Notes: generated from the letters alone by a model not told the origin. Positions 8,757-17,635 are shown, counted from the first letter of the stretch. The stretch is 64,000 nucleotides of DNA from Chryseobacterium sp. LAM-KRS1 (GCF_013184525.1 NZ_JAAOIZ010000006.1:248001-312000), one strand, 5' to 3'. Numbers and translations are program-made.

Positions 8757-9962
8757 TTAGGCTAACCTTTCTATAAGAGCCATATAGAATCCGTCATATC
8801 CTTCGCTAGGCATTACTTTTTCGTCTTTAATAAGTTTGAAGTCCGGGTTGTTTTTAAGAAATTCCTTAACCTGTCCGGTGTTTTCAGAAGGCAAAATAGA
8901 GCATGTGGCATACACCATTTTTCCACCTTTTTTAAGGATTTTAGAATAATCCTGAAGGATTTGTTGTTGTTCCAGTTTGATTCTATCAATGAAATCCTGG
9001 TCGATTTTCCATTTACTGTCAGGATTTCTTTTTAAAACTCCTAAGCCTGAGCAAGGAGCATCAATAAGAAGCCTGTCTGCTTTTTCGTGAAGACGTTTGA
9101 TCACTTTATTGTCCGCGATCATACGGGTTTCAATATTATGAGCGCCTGCTCTTTTGGCACGGCGTTTTAGTTCTGCTAGTTTCCATTCAAAGATATCCAA
9201 AGCGATGATCTGTCCCTTATTTTGCATTAGTGCTGCGAGGTGAAGTGTTTTTCCTCCTGCTCCTGCACATGCATCAACTACTCTTTGTCCTTCTTTTACA
9301 TCAAGGAAATATCCTATTTTTTGTGAAGAAGCATCCTGAACTTCAAATAATCCTTCTTTAAAAGCTGTTGTTAAAAAAACATTCTTTTTTTCTTCCAACT
9401 GTACAGCGTCCTGATAATTTCTCACGGTAAAAGAGGCGATACCTTCATCAGATAGATCGGAGATCAGTTCTCTGGGCGTTGTTTTAAGAGAATTTGCTCT
9501 CAAAACAGTAGGAGCCTGCTCATTTAAAGCTCTCATTTCCTTTTCCCAGCCAGCGCCTAATTCTTTTTCAAGGGTTTCGGCCAGCCATTCAGGAATAGAG
9601 TGCTCAATAGCTTTTGTAGGAACAGTATCTTTTTTTAGCTTTGTAATGATATCAGCGATTTTTATCCCGTCGAACTCTTCAAACTTTTTATAGTTTGTTT
9701 TGCTCCAAAGCAAATAAGCAAGAATGAGTTTGTATATGTTATTCGGTTTTACACCTTCTCCCATATAATACTCCAAACGCTTTTTCCAACGGATGATATT
9801 GTAAAAAATCTCAGAAACAACGGCTCTGTCCTGACTTCCCCATTTTCTGTGAGCCTTTAAAAGTCTTTCAATAACTTTATCAGCGTATTTGTTTTTTTCA
9901 AAAAATGTCTCCTGTAGGGCATCGTGAATTCCGATTGCCAGGTTTCTGTGAATAAGTTCCAT
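8757..9962 (-). CDS. RsmB/NOP-family RNA (cytosine-C5) methyltransferase
   Basis: This SAM-dependent enzyme methylates cytosine in RNA, probably 16S rRNA, in the cytosol. The N-terminal part is an RNA-binding NusB-like helical region. The catalytic Rossmann domain shows the SAM loop DACAGAGGKTLHLAAL, motif IV DAPCSGLGVL and motif VI ATCSILPSEN, so both cysteines used by m5C methyltransferases are present. The start at 9962 (MELIHRNLAIG) fits family alignments and lies downstream of a -7 box at 9988-9995; the longer frame begins inside the promoter region. The protein has 401 residues. It is monocistronic with a strong terminator. Whether it is the true RsmB orthologue (C967) is likely but not proved. 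Confidence 0.92.
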   Translation of the reverse strand: MELIHRNLAIGIHDALQETFFEKNKYADKVIERLLKAHRKWGSQDRAVVSEIFYNIIRWKKRLEYYMGEGVKPNNIYKLILAYLLWSKTNYKKFEEFDGIKIADIITKLKKDTVPTKAIEHSIPEWLAETLEKELGAGWEKEMRALNEQAPTVLRANSLKTTPRELISDLSDEGIASFTVRNYQDAVQLEEKKNVFLTTAFKEGLFEVQDASSQKIGYFLDVKEGQRVVDACAGAGGKTLHLAALMQNKGQIIALDIFEWKLAELKRRAKRAGAHNIETRMIADNKVIKRLHEKADRLLIDAPCSGLGVLKRNPDSKWKIDQDFIDRIKLEQQQILQDYSKILKKGGKMVYATCSILPSENTGQVKEFLKNNPDFKLIKDEKVMPSEGYDGFYMALIERLA

Positions 9963-9987
9963 AATTGCTTCTGCTGTTTTCAATCTG

Positions 9988-9995
9988 CAAAAGTA
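9988..9995 (-). promoter_or_regulatory. -7 promoter box of the rRNA methyltransferase gene
   Basis: The minus strand reads TACTTTTG, matching TAnnTTTG, 25 bases before the chosen start at 9962. Confidence 0.5.
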
Positions 9996-10159
9996 CAAAT
10001 TATAGTTGAGATTTGAGATTGATGAAGGAGATGGGAAACAGGAGGTACGATAGATGTTGATAGTTAATACATAAATAGATAAATAGTGTGGGTGATTTTT
10101 CTCCCGATACCTGATCTTATCTCTAAACCTTTCTGTTGACTTGATCCTTTAAAAAACTC

Positions 10160-10167
10160 TACCTTTG
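10160..10167 (+). promoter_or_regulatory. -7 promoter box of the yjdM/phnA gene
   Basis: TACCTTTG matches TAnnTTTG, with TTG 21 bases upstream as a possible -33 element. The start codon at 10182 follows after 14 bases. Confidence 0.5.
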
Positions 10168-10181
10168 CAAAAAATTAAAAT

Positions 10182-10526
10182 ATGAGTGATATTGTTCTTT
10201 GTCCGAAGTGTGGTTCCGAATTTACTTATCCTAGCGACAACATGACGGTTTGTTCCCAGTGTTTTTATGAATGGAATGCTGATGAGGCAGCTGCGGAAAC
10301 AGCCAATGAAGGCAAGATACTTGATTCCAATGGAAATGAGTTACAGGATGGTGATTCTGTAGTGGTTATCAAGGACCTGCCGGTAAAAGGAGCTCCAAAA
10401 CCTGTAAAAGCGGGAACAAAGGTGAAAAATATCCGTCTGAGACCTGATAGTGACCATAATATCGATTGTAAAATTGACGGCTTTGGTTCGATGGCTTTGA
10501 AATCAGAGTTTGTTAAGAAAGCGTAA
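10182..10526 (+). CDS. yjdM: Zinc-ribbon protein of the YjdM/PhnA family
   Basis: This 114-residue cytosolic protein matches the family once called PhnA, which has no shown role in phosphonate uptake. The N-terminal zinc ribbon has two cysteine pairs, CPKCGSEF and CSQCFYEW. The C-terminal SH3-like domain holds DSNGNELQDGDSVVVIKDL and KGAPKPVKAGTKVKNIRL, the family's most conserved stretch. It stands alone between two promoters with a hairpin terminator after it. Its biochemical activity is not known. Confidence 0.93.
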   Translation: MSDIVLCPKCGSEFTYPSDNMTVCSQCFYEWNADEAAAETANEGKILDSNGNELQDGDSVVVIKDLPVKGAPKPVKAGTKVKNIRLRPDSDHNIDCKIDGFGSMALKSEFVKKA

Positions 10527-10546
10527 ACCTGATAATATATTCATTG

Positions 10547-10571
10547 ATGCGTCTTTAGGGACGCATTTTTG
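10547..10571 (+). terminator. Intrinsic terminator of yjdM
   Basis: ATGCGTC (10547-10553) pairs with GACGCAT (10560-10566), and TTTTT follows. Confidence 0.75.
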
Positions 10572-10833
10572 ATATGTAAGAAGTTATAGGAAACAAAAAA
10601 AGGAAAAGATTGGACAGTGTAATCTTTCAAAGACTAGATTGCAGGATTCTGCTAATGTTCGTCCAGGAGGCAGAAAGAGAATTAACCAAAAGTTTCCTTA
10701 TGCTATAGAATTACAAATGTAATAAAAAGTTTTAAAAATGAATTTCCGGAATCCGGACTTTTATCCACAAACTAACAATAAGCATATTAAGAATATGTTA
10801 ATTTTGTTTTTTCCGCCATTTAGCAGTTCGGCT
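10572..10833. other. Intergenic region without a recognised gene
   Basis: Both flanking genes read toward this stretch. It holds only short reading frames (for example 17 codons from about 10653) with no support. Two small palindromes are visible, TCCGG-AAT-CCGGA at 10745-10757 and CATATT-AAG-AATATG at 10783-10797; the second could weakly end the minus-strand ABC gene. Nothing else was recognised. Confidence 0.4.
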
Positions 10834-11769
10834 TTATGCAAAGACAATTTTAACGGGGCCTTCAATCTTGCTGTTGGTATATAAAACGAGATCCTTTTCC
10901 TTTGCTCTTACTTTATTCCAATAATGGTTACCGGCAAACCTGCTCTCCAGAACTTCTGCATCCATACCGTTTTCCGAAACTTTAATTTCATGCGGGTAAT
11001 AGGAAAATTTAGAGATCCCAAAATTCTTCATTTCATGATCGGTGAAAATATTTACTTCCCCAAAAAGTTTAGCAACATAAGGATTGTAAGGTTCTTTATA
11101 AGTTTCTTCCGGATGGGTGTTTTGGATCAGTCTTCCACTTTGAAGAACAACGATCTGGTCTACCCAAGGTATAATATCCTGAAGTTCATGAGTTGAGATG
11201 ATTAAGGAAATTTTATGTTGCTTTACATACCTGAAAAGCCTTTCCCGAAGTTCTATTTTTCTTGGAAAATCAATATTACTAAAAGGTTCATCCAGGATCA
11301 GGAGCTTAGGCAATATAGACAAAGCACGCGCAATAGCAACTCTTTGCTGCTGTCCGCCACTTAAATTTTTTGGGAAAACATCAGCATATTCCTGCAGGCC
11401 TACTACTTCAAGAAGTTCATGAACGGTTTCTCTTTTTTTTGATAGATTGATATTTGAAATAAACTTACCCACATTGTCTGCAACGGTGGAATAAGGCATC
11501 AGGTCAAAATTCTGTGCAACAAATTTCATTTGAGGTTCTCCGGGAACAAGATTGCCTTTCGGGCCCATAAGTGGAGTGCCGTCAAAAATAATTTCACCGC
11601 TTTCCCAGTCTAAAAGTCCATAAATTAAATTTAATAATGTAGATTTTCCACAGCCGCTTTCACCGGCCAGGGCAATGATTTTCCCTTCCTCAAATCGTAT
11701 ATTGAGGTTTTGAAAAAGAGGCTGGTCTTTACGATGTGAAAAATAAAGATTGTTTATCTCTAATAGCAT
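10834..11769 (-). CDS. Orphan ABC transporter ATP-binding protein
   Basis: This cytosolic ATPase drives a membrane transporter. Walker A (GESGCGKST, residues 36-44), the Q-loop (AQNFD), the signature LSGGQ (136-140), Walker B LILDEP (157-162) and the switch His194 are all present, so it should be active. The C-terminal 90 residues after EPYNPYVAKLFGEVN look like the extension of import ATPases such as PotA/FbpC. No permease or binding protein is nearby, so its partners and substrate are unknown. The -7 box ends only four bases before the ATG, which suggests an almost leaderless message. No later in-frame methionine would preserve the domain. Confidence 0.88.
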   Translation of the reverse strand: MLLEINNLYFSHRKDQPLFQNLNIRFEEGKIIALAGESGCGKSTLLNLIYGLLDWESGEIIFDGTPLMGPKGNLVPGEPQMKFVAQNFDLMPYSTVADNVGKFISNINLSKKRETVHELLEVVGLQEYADVFPKNLSGGQQQRVAIARALSILPKLLILDEPFSNIDFPRKIELRERLFRYVKQHKISLIISTHELQDIIPWVDQIVVLQSGRLIQNTHPEETYKEPYNPYVAKLFGEVNIFTDHEMKNFGISKFSYYPHEIKVSENGMDAEVLESRFAGNHYWNKVRAKEKDLVLYTNSKIEGPVKIVFA

Positions 11770-11773
11770 ATTA

Positions 11774-11781
11774 CAAATGTA
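11774..11781 (-). promoter_or_regulatory. -7 promoter box of the ABC ATPase gene, close to the start codon
   Basis: The minus strand reads TACATTTG, matching TAnnTTTG, with four bases between box and ATG. Confidence 0.5.
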
Positions 11782-11844
11782 GTATTTTTAAAAAAGAATT
11801 ATTTTTTTTATTATCTTAGCGAACGTAATAAAAAAATATCAAAA

Positions 11845-12504
11845 ATGAGAAAAAAACTGTTTTATTTCGTTATCCCTGCCGTTTTTGCTACAGCTGTTGT
11901 TGTTTCTTGTAAAAAAGACAAACCGCTTACAAGTGAAAGTAATGATGTTACGACAACAAAAGAAGGTGCTCAATATGCATTGGATACTTTAAATAGTAAA
12001 ATAGAGTGGAAGGGGTATAAAGTCTTCAAATCTGAAAGTACAAGCCATTTCGGAACAATTAAGTTTGAAAGTGGTGATCTTACAGTGAAAGACGGAAAAT
12101 TAGAAAGTGGAAAGTTCGTTGCTGATATGAATTCATTAACATCTGTGGATTTAAAAGATGACGCAGAGCAATTAGGAAAACTGAACGGGCATTTGAAAAG
12201 CGGGGATTTCTTTGAAGTTGAAAAATTTCCAACTGCTTCTTATGAAATTACTAAAGTTACACCGGCAGCTGAAGGTGATTATAATACTTTATTGGATGGT
12301 AATTTAACCATTAAAGGAATTACCAAGCCGCTTCAGCTTAAAGCTAATGTGTCTGTAAAAGAAGGTGAAGTAACCGTAGCTACTGAACCTAAAGATATTA
12401 AAAGAGAAGAGTTTGGTGTGAAATTCCAGGCTCCTGCTGAAAACGGAGTGATTAAAGATGAGGTAACTCTTCAGATCAACGTTAAAGCTTTAGAAAAGAA
12501 ATAA
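11845..12504 (+). CDS. YceI family lipoprotein
   Basis: YceI proteins form a lipocalin-like barrel that binds isoprenoid-type lipids in the periplasm; some respond to base or osmotic stress. A lipoprotein signal ends at VVVSC with Cys22 as the probable lipidated residue, followed by KKDK. The YceI domain covers about residues 45-218, with DTLNSKIEWKGYKVFKS, a FEVEKFPTASYEI stretch and the NLTIKGITKPLQL strand typical of the family. At 219 residues it has the usual size plus a linker. It is a single-gene unit ended by a hairpin. Confidence 0.93.
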   Translation: MRKKLFYFVIPAVFATAVVVSCKKDKPLTSESNDVTTTKEGAQYALDTLNSKIEWKGYKVFKSESTSHFGTIKFESGDLTVKDGKLESGKFVADMNSLTSVDLKDDAEQLGKLNGHLKSGDFFEVEKFPTASYEITKVTPAAEGDYNTLLDGNLTIKGITKPLQLKANVSVKEGEVTVATEPKDIKREEFGVKFQAPAENGVIKDEVTLQINVKALEKK

Positions 12505-12536
12505 TTTTTTTATTTAAGTGAAATAAGTGATTGAAG

Positions 12537-12565
12537 TCTGCCTCTGAATAAGGGGCAGATTTTTT
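12537..12565 (+). terminator. Intrinsic terminator of the YceI gene
   Basis: TCTGCC (12537-12542) pairs with GGCAGA (12554-12559), extended by two weaker pairs, and TTTTTT follows. Confidence 0.7.
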
Positions 12566-12601
12566 ATGATAAAATAAGAAAGTTTTTAAACTGAAAAATC
12601 G

Positions 12602-12609
12602 TATTTTTG
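12602..12609 (+). promoter_or_regulatory. -7 promoter box of pheS
   Basis: TATTTTTG matches TAnnTTTG, 25 bases before the pheS start codon. Confidence 0.5.
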
Positions 12610-12634
12610 CAAAACATTTTGAAAGGGTAAAATA

Positions 12635-13645
12635 ATGATAGAAAAGATAGAAGAACTACTCGTTGAGGTAAATAACTTCAATACTACATCTAAAGAGGAG
12701 ATCGAAAATTTCCGAATCAAGTATAATGGTAAGAAAGGAGTTCTAAACGATTTTTACGAAACATTAAAGGAAGTTCCAAACGATCAGAAGAAAGAATTCG
12801 GACAGAAAGTGAATTCTTTAAAACAGGCTATTGCCATAAAATTAGAAGATCTGAAAAGCGCTTCTGAATCTTCAGTCGTAGTAGAGAAAGATGATCTTAC
12901 AAAACCTGCTTTTCCCTTGGAGCTGGGATCGAGACATCCTATCAACCTGGTGAAGAACAGGATTATTGAGATCTTTAAATCTATTGGTTTTGCGGTAGCT
13001 GATGGGCCTGAAATTGAAGACGACTGGCATAACTTTACGGCACTTAACCTTCCTGAATATCATCCGGCAAGAGATATGCAGGATACTTTCTTTATTGAAC
13101 AAAATCCTGATATTCTTTTGAGGACGCATACTTCTTCAGTGCAGATTCGTTATATGGAGGAAAACCAACCCCCAATAAGAATTTTATCTCCGGGAAGGGT
13201 TTTCAGAAATGAAGCGGTATCTTCACGTTCTCATTGTATTTTCCATCAGATTGAAGGGTTATACATCGATGAAAATGTAAGCTTTGCGGATTTGAAGCAA
13301 ACCATCCAGTTTTTTACTACTGAACTTTTTGGAAAGTCCAAAATCAGAATGAGACCTTCTTATTTCCCTTTCACTGAACCTAGTGCTGAAATCGATGTCT
13401 ACTGGGGATTAAACTCTGAAACGGATTATAGAATTACTAAAGGAACAGGCTGGCTGGAAATTATGGGTTGCGGTATGGTGGATCCGGCTGTTTTAAAAAA
13501 TGTAAATATTGACCCGGAAAAATATTCTGGGTATGCTTTCGGAATGGGTATTGAGAGGATTGTAATGCTTCTTTATCAAATGAGCGATATCAGAATGTTC
13601 TTTGAAAACGATATCAGAACTTTAGAACAATTTAAGACACTATAG
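12635..13645 (+). CDS. pheS: Phenylalanine--tRNA ligase alpha subunit
   Basis: PheS is the catalytic chain of the alpha2beta2 enzyme that charges tRNA-Phe. Residues 1 to about 85 form the charged coiled-coil arm. The class II core follows with DGPEIEDDWHNFTALNLPEYHPARD, written in part here as DGPEIEDDWHNF, then RTHTSSVQIR (motif 2 region) and FGMGIERIVMLLY (motif 3). Its 336 residues match bacterial PheS. The beta subunit gene pheT is not next to it; the gene is followed at once by a terminator, so the two subunits are made from separate loci here. Confidence 0.97.
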   Translation: MIEKIEELLVEVNNFNTTSKEEIENFRIKYNGKKGVLNDFYETLKEVPNDQKKEFGQKVNSLKQAIAIKLEDLKSASESSVVVEKDDLTKPAFPLELGSRHPINLVKNRIIEIFKSIGFAVADGPEIEDDWHNFTALNLPEYHPARDMQDTFFIEQNPDILLRTHTSSVQIRYMEENQPPIRILSPGRVFRNEAVSSRSHCIFHQIEGLYIDENVSFADLKQTIQFFTTELFGKSKIRMRPSYFPFTEPSAEIDVYWGLNSETDYRITKGTGWLEIMGCGMVDPAVLKNVNIDPEKYSGYAFGMGIERIVMLLYQMSDIRMFFENDIRTLEQFKTL

Positions 13646-13672
13646 AAAAAGCCTCCGGTAGGAGGCTTTTTT
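13646..13672. terminator. Bidirectional terminator between pheS and the DUF3108 gene
   Basis: AAAAAGCCTCC (13646-13656) and GGAGGCTTTTT (from 13661) pair around a four-base loop. T runs on both strands let it serve both convergent genes. Confidence 0.85.
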
Positions 13673-13690
13673 ATGTTTGTTAGTGGCTTT

Positions 13691-14461
13691 TTATTTAGAA
13701 AACCTTAAGGGGTATTTTACATTTTTAAAATCGTCGATACTTGCTTTTAAAGAACCGACAGCTAATTCAGCTTTAAGTAACATAGGAACGTGATTAGCAT
13801 CATTAGAAACCCACATGGTTACTCCCTCTTTATCTTTAAATACTCTTCCACTCATTACTGACGGAACGATTTTTAAGCAATTGATGACTCCGAACTTTGT
13901 CTTTAAATTTTCGGTACCTACAACCCTTAAACGAAAAGGAAACATTTCATCATCAATCCAAACATTCATATTAATTACCGTACCCACTTTAAGCTCCGTC
14001 TGGCTTTGGCTTCTGAGGTAATAAAAACAAGAAAGCATATCCTGTATTCCTTTTACAGACTTGATTACTTTGGAGCCGTTAGCCGGTGTTTTTTTATCCG
14101 TCAGGATCAGTGTATTGTTGTCATGGTTGAACACAGTTTCAAAATGTTGGCGATAGCTTCCTTCTTTTACATTTCGAACGTAGAAACTGGGAAGTCCCGT
14201 CTGTATATCAATGAAACTCTCATAAAGATCATCCACTTTAAAAAAAGCTTTTACAGCACCGGAGGTTTGTCCCGTTCCTTTTACATAGAGGTGGGGAGCT
14301 CCTTTGTAAGTTGTTTTTTGAGTTGTAAGCGTTGCATTTCCGGCAGTTAGTATTCCGTAATGAATCCTGAAAGTAATAGATTCGCCATCTGCTATATTAT
14401 CAATCTGGCCAAAACCGAGAAAGAATACGAATAATGCAATGATATTGAGAATTTTCTTCAT
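13691..14461 (-). CDS. DUF3108 domain secreted protein
   Basis: A signal peptide (MKKILNIIALFVFFLGFGQ) leads a 256-residue protein with the DUF3108 pattern: ITFRIHYGILTAGNATL, a YESFIDIQTGLPSFYVRNVKEG segment and the late LKTKFGVINCLKIVPSV strand. The family is common in Bacteroidota and Proteobacteria. Its fold resembles lipoprotein- or lipid-carrying beta barrels, and no enzyme activity is known. It is alone on the minus strand between two plus-strand genes. Confidence 0.85.
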   Translation of the reverse strand: MKKILNIIALFVFFLGFGQIDNIADGESITFRIHYGILTAGNATLTTQKTTYKGAPHLYVKGTGQTSGAVKAFFKVDDLYESFIDIQTGLPSFYVRNVKEGSYRQHFETVFNHDNNTLILTDKKTPANGSKVIKSVKGIQDMLSCFYYLRSQSQTELKVGTVINMNVWIDDEMFPFRLRVVGTENLKTKFGVINCLKIVPSVMSGRVFKDKEGVTMWVSNDANHVPMLLKAELAVGSLKASIDDFKNVKYPLRFSK

Positions 14462-14576
14462 AATATGGTTTTTACAAAAACGCTGCCAAAATTAAAATTT
14501 TTCTATTTTACCCGTTATTTGATAAATCTCAGGTTTTTATTTAGACTCAATTAAATCAGCTTCGAGTTAAAATTAG

Positions 14577-14584
14577 TAAATTTG
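14577..14584 (+). promoter_or_regulatory. -7 promoter box of the ferredoxin-NADP reductase gene
   Basis: TAAATTTG matches TAnnTTTG. It overlaps the in-frame TTG at 14582, so translation must begin further down, at ATG 14612. Confidence 0.55.
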
Positions 14585-14611
14585 CAGTTATATGTAAAAT
14601 TAAATTTTATT

Positions 14612-15667
14612 ATGATTACTACCGACATATTGATTATAGGAGCCGGACCAACTGGACTTTTCGCAGTGTTTGAAGCAGGTTTGCTTAAAATGAAATGCCA
14701 TATTATAGATGCACTTCCACAACCAGGAGGTCAGCTTGCCGAGCTTTATCCTAAAAAGCCTATTTTCGATATTCCGGGTTATCCTTCGGTAAATGCCGGT
14801 GATCTGGTAGATAATTTAATGGAGCAGATCAAGCAGTTTCAACCTGGGTTTACTTTAGGCGAAACGGCGGTTACGCTTACAAAAGTAGATGAGGAATGGT
14901 TTGAGGTTGTTACGAATAAAGGAACGGTTCACAGAGCGAAAGCGGTTGCTATTGCCGGTGGATTAGGAACTTTTGAGCCAAGGAAGCCTACCATCGAAAA
15001 TATTGCAGATTACGAAGAAAAAGGTGTTGAATATTTTGTTAAAGAGCCTGAACACTTCAGAAATAAAAAAGTGGTTATTGCAGGAGGTGGAGATTCAGCA
15101 TTGGATTGGAGTATTTTCTTATCTAACGTTGCCAGTGAAGTGACTTTGATCCATAGAAGAAATGAGTTCAGGGGAGCGTTGGATTCTGTAGAAAAAGTTC
15201 AGGATTTAAAGAACCAGGGAAAAATAAAATTAATTACCCCTGCCGAGGTTACTGCAATAAAAGGAGAAGGAAAAGTTTCAGCGATCACCGTTCAGGTCGA
15301 TGGTGAAGAAGCTCATGATATTGAAACGGATTATTTTATTCCTTTATTCGGTTTAACTCCAAAGTTAGGAGATATTGCCAACTGGGGGCTGAATATTGAA
15401 AAGAATGCCATCGTTGTAAACAATGCGCTGGATTATCAGACAAATATTGACGGAGTTTACGCTATTGGTGATATTAATACATATCCGGGTAAATTAAAAT
15501 TGATCTTATGTGGTTTCCATGAAGCAACATTAATGTGTCAAAGTGTTTATAACAGATTGAACCCTGGGAAAAAATATGTTCTTAAATATACTACTGTGAG
15601 TGGAGTAGACGGGTTCGACGGAAGCCGTAAAGAAGCAGAAAAAGCAGTTGTGAAAAAAATTGACTAA
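14612..15667 (+). CDS. Ferredoxin--NADP(+) reductase, thioredoxin-reductase-like type
   Basis: This flavoprotein moves electrons between NAD(P)H and ferredoxin. The FAD loop IIGAGPTGLFAVFEAG is near the N-terminus. GGQLAELYPKKPIFDIPGYP follows, and the NAD(P) loop is VVIAGGGDSALDW. The C-terminal FAD motif is GVYAIGDINTYPGK. There is no CxxC between the NADPH-domain motifs, which separates it from thioredoxin reductase and points to the type-2 ferredoxin-NADP reductases. The ferredoxin gene 12 bases downstream supports the call. I chose ATG 14612 (351 residues), because the longer TTG start lies inside the promoter. Confidence 0.92.
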   Translation: MITTDILIIGAGPTGLFAVFEAGLLKMKCHIIDALPQPGGQLAELYPKKPIFDIPGYPSVNAGDLVDNLMEQIKQFQPGFTLGETAVTLTKVDEEWFEVVTNKGTVHRAKAVAIAGGLGTFEPRKPTIENIADYEEKGVEYFVKEPEHFRNKKVVIAGGGDSALDWSIFLSNVASEVTLIHRRNEFRGALDSVEKVQDLKNQGKIKLITPAEVTAIKGEGKVSAITVQVDGEEAHDIETDYFIPLFGLTPKLGDIANWGLNIEKNAIVVNNALDYQTNIDGVYAIGDINTYPGKLKLILCGFHEATLMCQSVYNRLNPGKKYVLKYTTVSGVDGFDGSRKEAEKAVVKKID

Positions 15668-15679
15668 TTTTGCAAAATT

Positions 15680-16009
15680 ATGTCAGATATCAATATAAAA
15701 ATTACCGATAGGGAAGGTGTAACGCACGATGTTATTGCACCAACGGATATGTCTATGAATTTAATGGAAGTTATCCGTTCTTATGAATTAGCAGAAGAAG
15801 GAACAATCGGTGTTTGTGGAGGAATGGCTATGTGTGCTTCCTGCCAGGTGTATGTGATCAATGATCCGGGCTTAACTGAAATGGGAGATGAAGAAGATGC
15901 TATGTTAGCTGAAGCTTTCCATGTGAAAGAAAACAGCAGATTAGGATGTCAGCTGCACATCGTGGAAGACATGGAAGGGCTTGAAGTAGAAATTGCTCCT
16001 TATCCTTAA
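15680..16009 (+). CDS. 2Fe-2S ferredoxin, adrenodoxin-like
   Basis: This 109-residue electron carrier has the vertebrate/ISC-type cluster spacing Cys46-x5-Cys52-x2-Cys55 (CGGMAMCASC) and the distant Cys90 in RLGCQLHI. The acidic segment around residues 66-75 (TEMGDEEDAM) is the usual docking face for reductases. It is co-transcribed with the reductase upstream, and a terminator follows, so the two form a dedicated electron-transfer unit. The final acceptor is not coded here. Confidence 0.95.
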   Translation: MSDINIKITDREGVTHDVIAPTDMSMNLMEVIRSYELAEEGTIGVCGGMAMCASCQVYVINDPGLTEMGDEEDAMLAEAFHVKENSRLGCQLHIVEDMEGLEVEIAPYP

Positions 16010-16031
16010 AAAATTTTTAACTTAAAAATAT

Positions 16032-16066
16032 AAAAGTCCTGAAATTTTTTTTCAGGACTTTTTTTA
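16032..16066 (+). terminator. Intrinsic terminator of the reductase-ferredoxin operon
   Basis: AAAAGTCCTGAAA (16032-16044) pairs with TTTCAGGACTTTT (16050-16062) and is followed by more T. Confidence 0.85.
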
Positions 16067-16189
16067 TGTATTGGAAAATTTAGAATTCCCGGATAACATA
16101 CGTATACTGTATCTTTGAATTGTATTTTCCAGCTGATGAAATCATGTGAAGCCTATGGACTCCACATGACTGATTATTACTTTGAATAA

Positions 16190-17635
16190 TTATTTCTGAG
16201 GAATATTCGCTAAAATTTCTTTCAGGAAACTCCAGAATTTTTGTGTTGAAGGGATATTGGCCTTTTCATCAGGAGAGTGGGCTCCTCTGATGGTAGGTCC
16301 AAAGCTTACCATTTCCATTTCCGGATAGTTAGCACCGATGATCCCACATTCCAGACCTGCATGGCAAGCTACCACATGAGGCTTTTCAGTGAATTTTTCG
16401 GTATAGATCTTTTCCATGAGCTGAACGATTTCAGATCCGGGTTTTGGTTTCCATCCTGGATAGGAACCACTGAATTCTACCTGCATTCCTGCCAGTTCAG
16501 AAACTGATTTTAACTGTTCTGCCACAGCATATTTAGTTGAGTCAACTGAAGATCTCGACAGGTTTAATATTTTTAAATTTCCACCTTTAAGTTCTACTCT
16601 TGCCACATTGTTGGACGTTTCTACAAGATCTTTTACATCCGGACTCATTCTGTAAACACCATTGTGAAGAGATTTTAGGACTAAAATAACCTTTTTAGAA
16701 TCTTCTTCAGACAGGGCTTTATCAGAACTTGTTGAATTTTCTATATTGATCTGAAGACCTGGCTCAACAGTCGCAAATTCTTCTAAAATTTCTTTTTTAA
16801 GACCATTGGTCAGCTCCTCAATAAACTCATTGGCGTTTCTTACAGAGATAATAGCTACTGCTTCTCTTGGGATCGCATTCCTTAAACCACCACCATCGAT
16901 TGAAATCAATTGTACATTTTCTTTTGCTAAACCGCTGTAAAGCAATCTTCCCAAAATAATATTGGAATTCCCGAAACCTTTATGGATATCCATTCCCGAG
17001 TGACCTCCCTGTAGTCCTTTGATTTCAATTCTTACAATCTGTCCTTTCGCTGCTTCAAGCTCATAGTTTTGAGTGATAGTAACATCTATTCCTCCTGCAC
17101 AGCCGATATCAATCTCATCATCTTCCTCGGTGTCAAGATTCAATAGGATCTGTCCGGTAAGCTGTCCTGGCTTTAACCCAAGAGCTCCGGTCATTCCTGT
17201 TTCTTCATCAATGGTAAAAAGTGCTTCTAAATCCGGATGCGGAATGTCTGAACTTTCTAAAATAGACATGATCGTAGCTACACCTAAACCATTATCTGCT
17301 CCTAATGTAGTTCCTTTAGCTCTTACCCAGTCTCCGTCAACTTCCATTTTGATACCTTCTGTATCAAAATCAAAATTAACATCACTGTTTTTCTGACAAA
17401 CCATATCCAAATGTGATTGTAGTACAATCGATTTACGGTTTTCCATTCCTGCTGTTGCAGGTTTTTTAATAATAACATTTCCTACTTCATCTACTGTTGT
17501 GGGTAATCCCAGACTTTCACCAAATCCTTTAATAAATGCGATTACTTTTTCTTCTTTTTTTGAAGGTCTTGGAACAGCATTTAATTTGGAGAAATTCTTC
17601 CAGATAATATGCGGTTCTATATTGGATAATTCCAT
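16190..17635 (-). CDS. pepD: Aminoacyl-histidine dipeptidase (M20, PepD-like)
   Basis: PepD cleaves dipeptides such as carnosine-type Xaa-His in the cytosol with two zinc ions. The M20 metal ligands are in place: His in QSHLDMVCQK, Asp in LGADNGLGVA, the Glu pair in TIDEETGMTGA, Asp in NLDTEEDDEIDIGCAGG and His in IRGAHSPDEK. A lid domain lies in the middle (GGHSGMDIHKGFGNSN). I chose the start at 17635 (MELSNIEPHI, 481 residues) because the longer frame begins inside the -7 box region at 17651-17658. It is a single-gene unit. Confidence 0.93.
   Translation of the reverse strand: MELSNIEPHIIWKNFSKLNAVPRPSKKEEKVIAFIKGFGESLGLPTTVDEVGNVIIKKPATAGMENRKSIVLQSHLDMVCQKNSDVNFDFDTEGIKMEVDGDWVRAKGTTLGADNGLGVATIMSILESSDIPHPDLEALFTIDEETGMTGALGLKPGQLTGQILLNLDTEEDDEIDIGCAGGIDVTITQNYELEAAKGQIVRIEIKGLQGGHSGMDIHKGFGNSNIILGRLLYSGLAKENVQLISIDGGGLRNAIPREAVAIISVRNANEFIEELTNGLKKEILEEFATVEPGLQINIENSTSSDKALSEEDSKKVILVLKSLHNGVYRMSPDVKDLVETSNNVARVELKGGNLKILNLSRSSVDSTKYAVAEQLKSVSELAGMQVEFSGSYPGWKPKPGSEIVQLMEKIYTEKFTEKPHVVACHAGLECGIIGANYPEMEMVSFGPTIRGAHSPDEKANIPSTQKFWSFLKEILANIPQK

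Noticed and set aside
10572..10833. Possible small gene from about 10653 (17 codons)
   Set aside because: It is very short, has no promoter box and shows no family signal.
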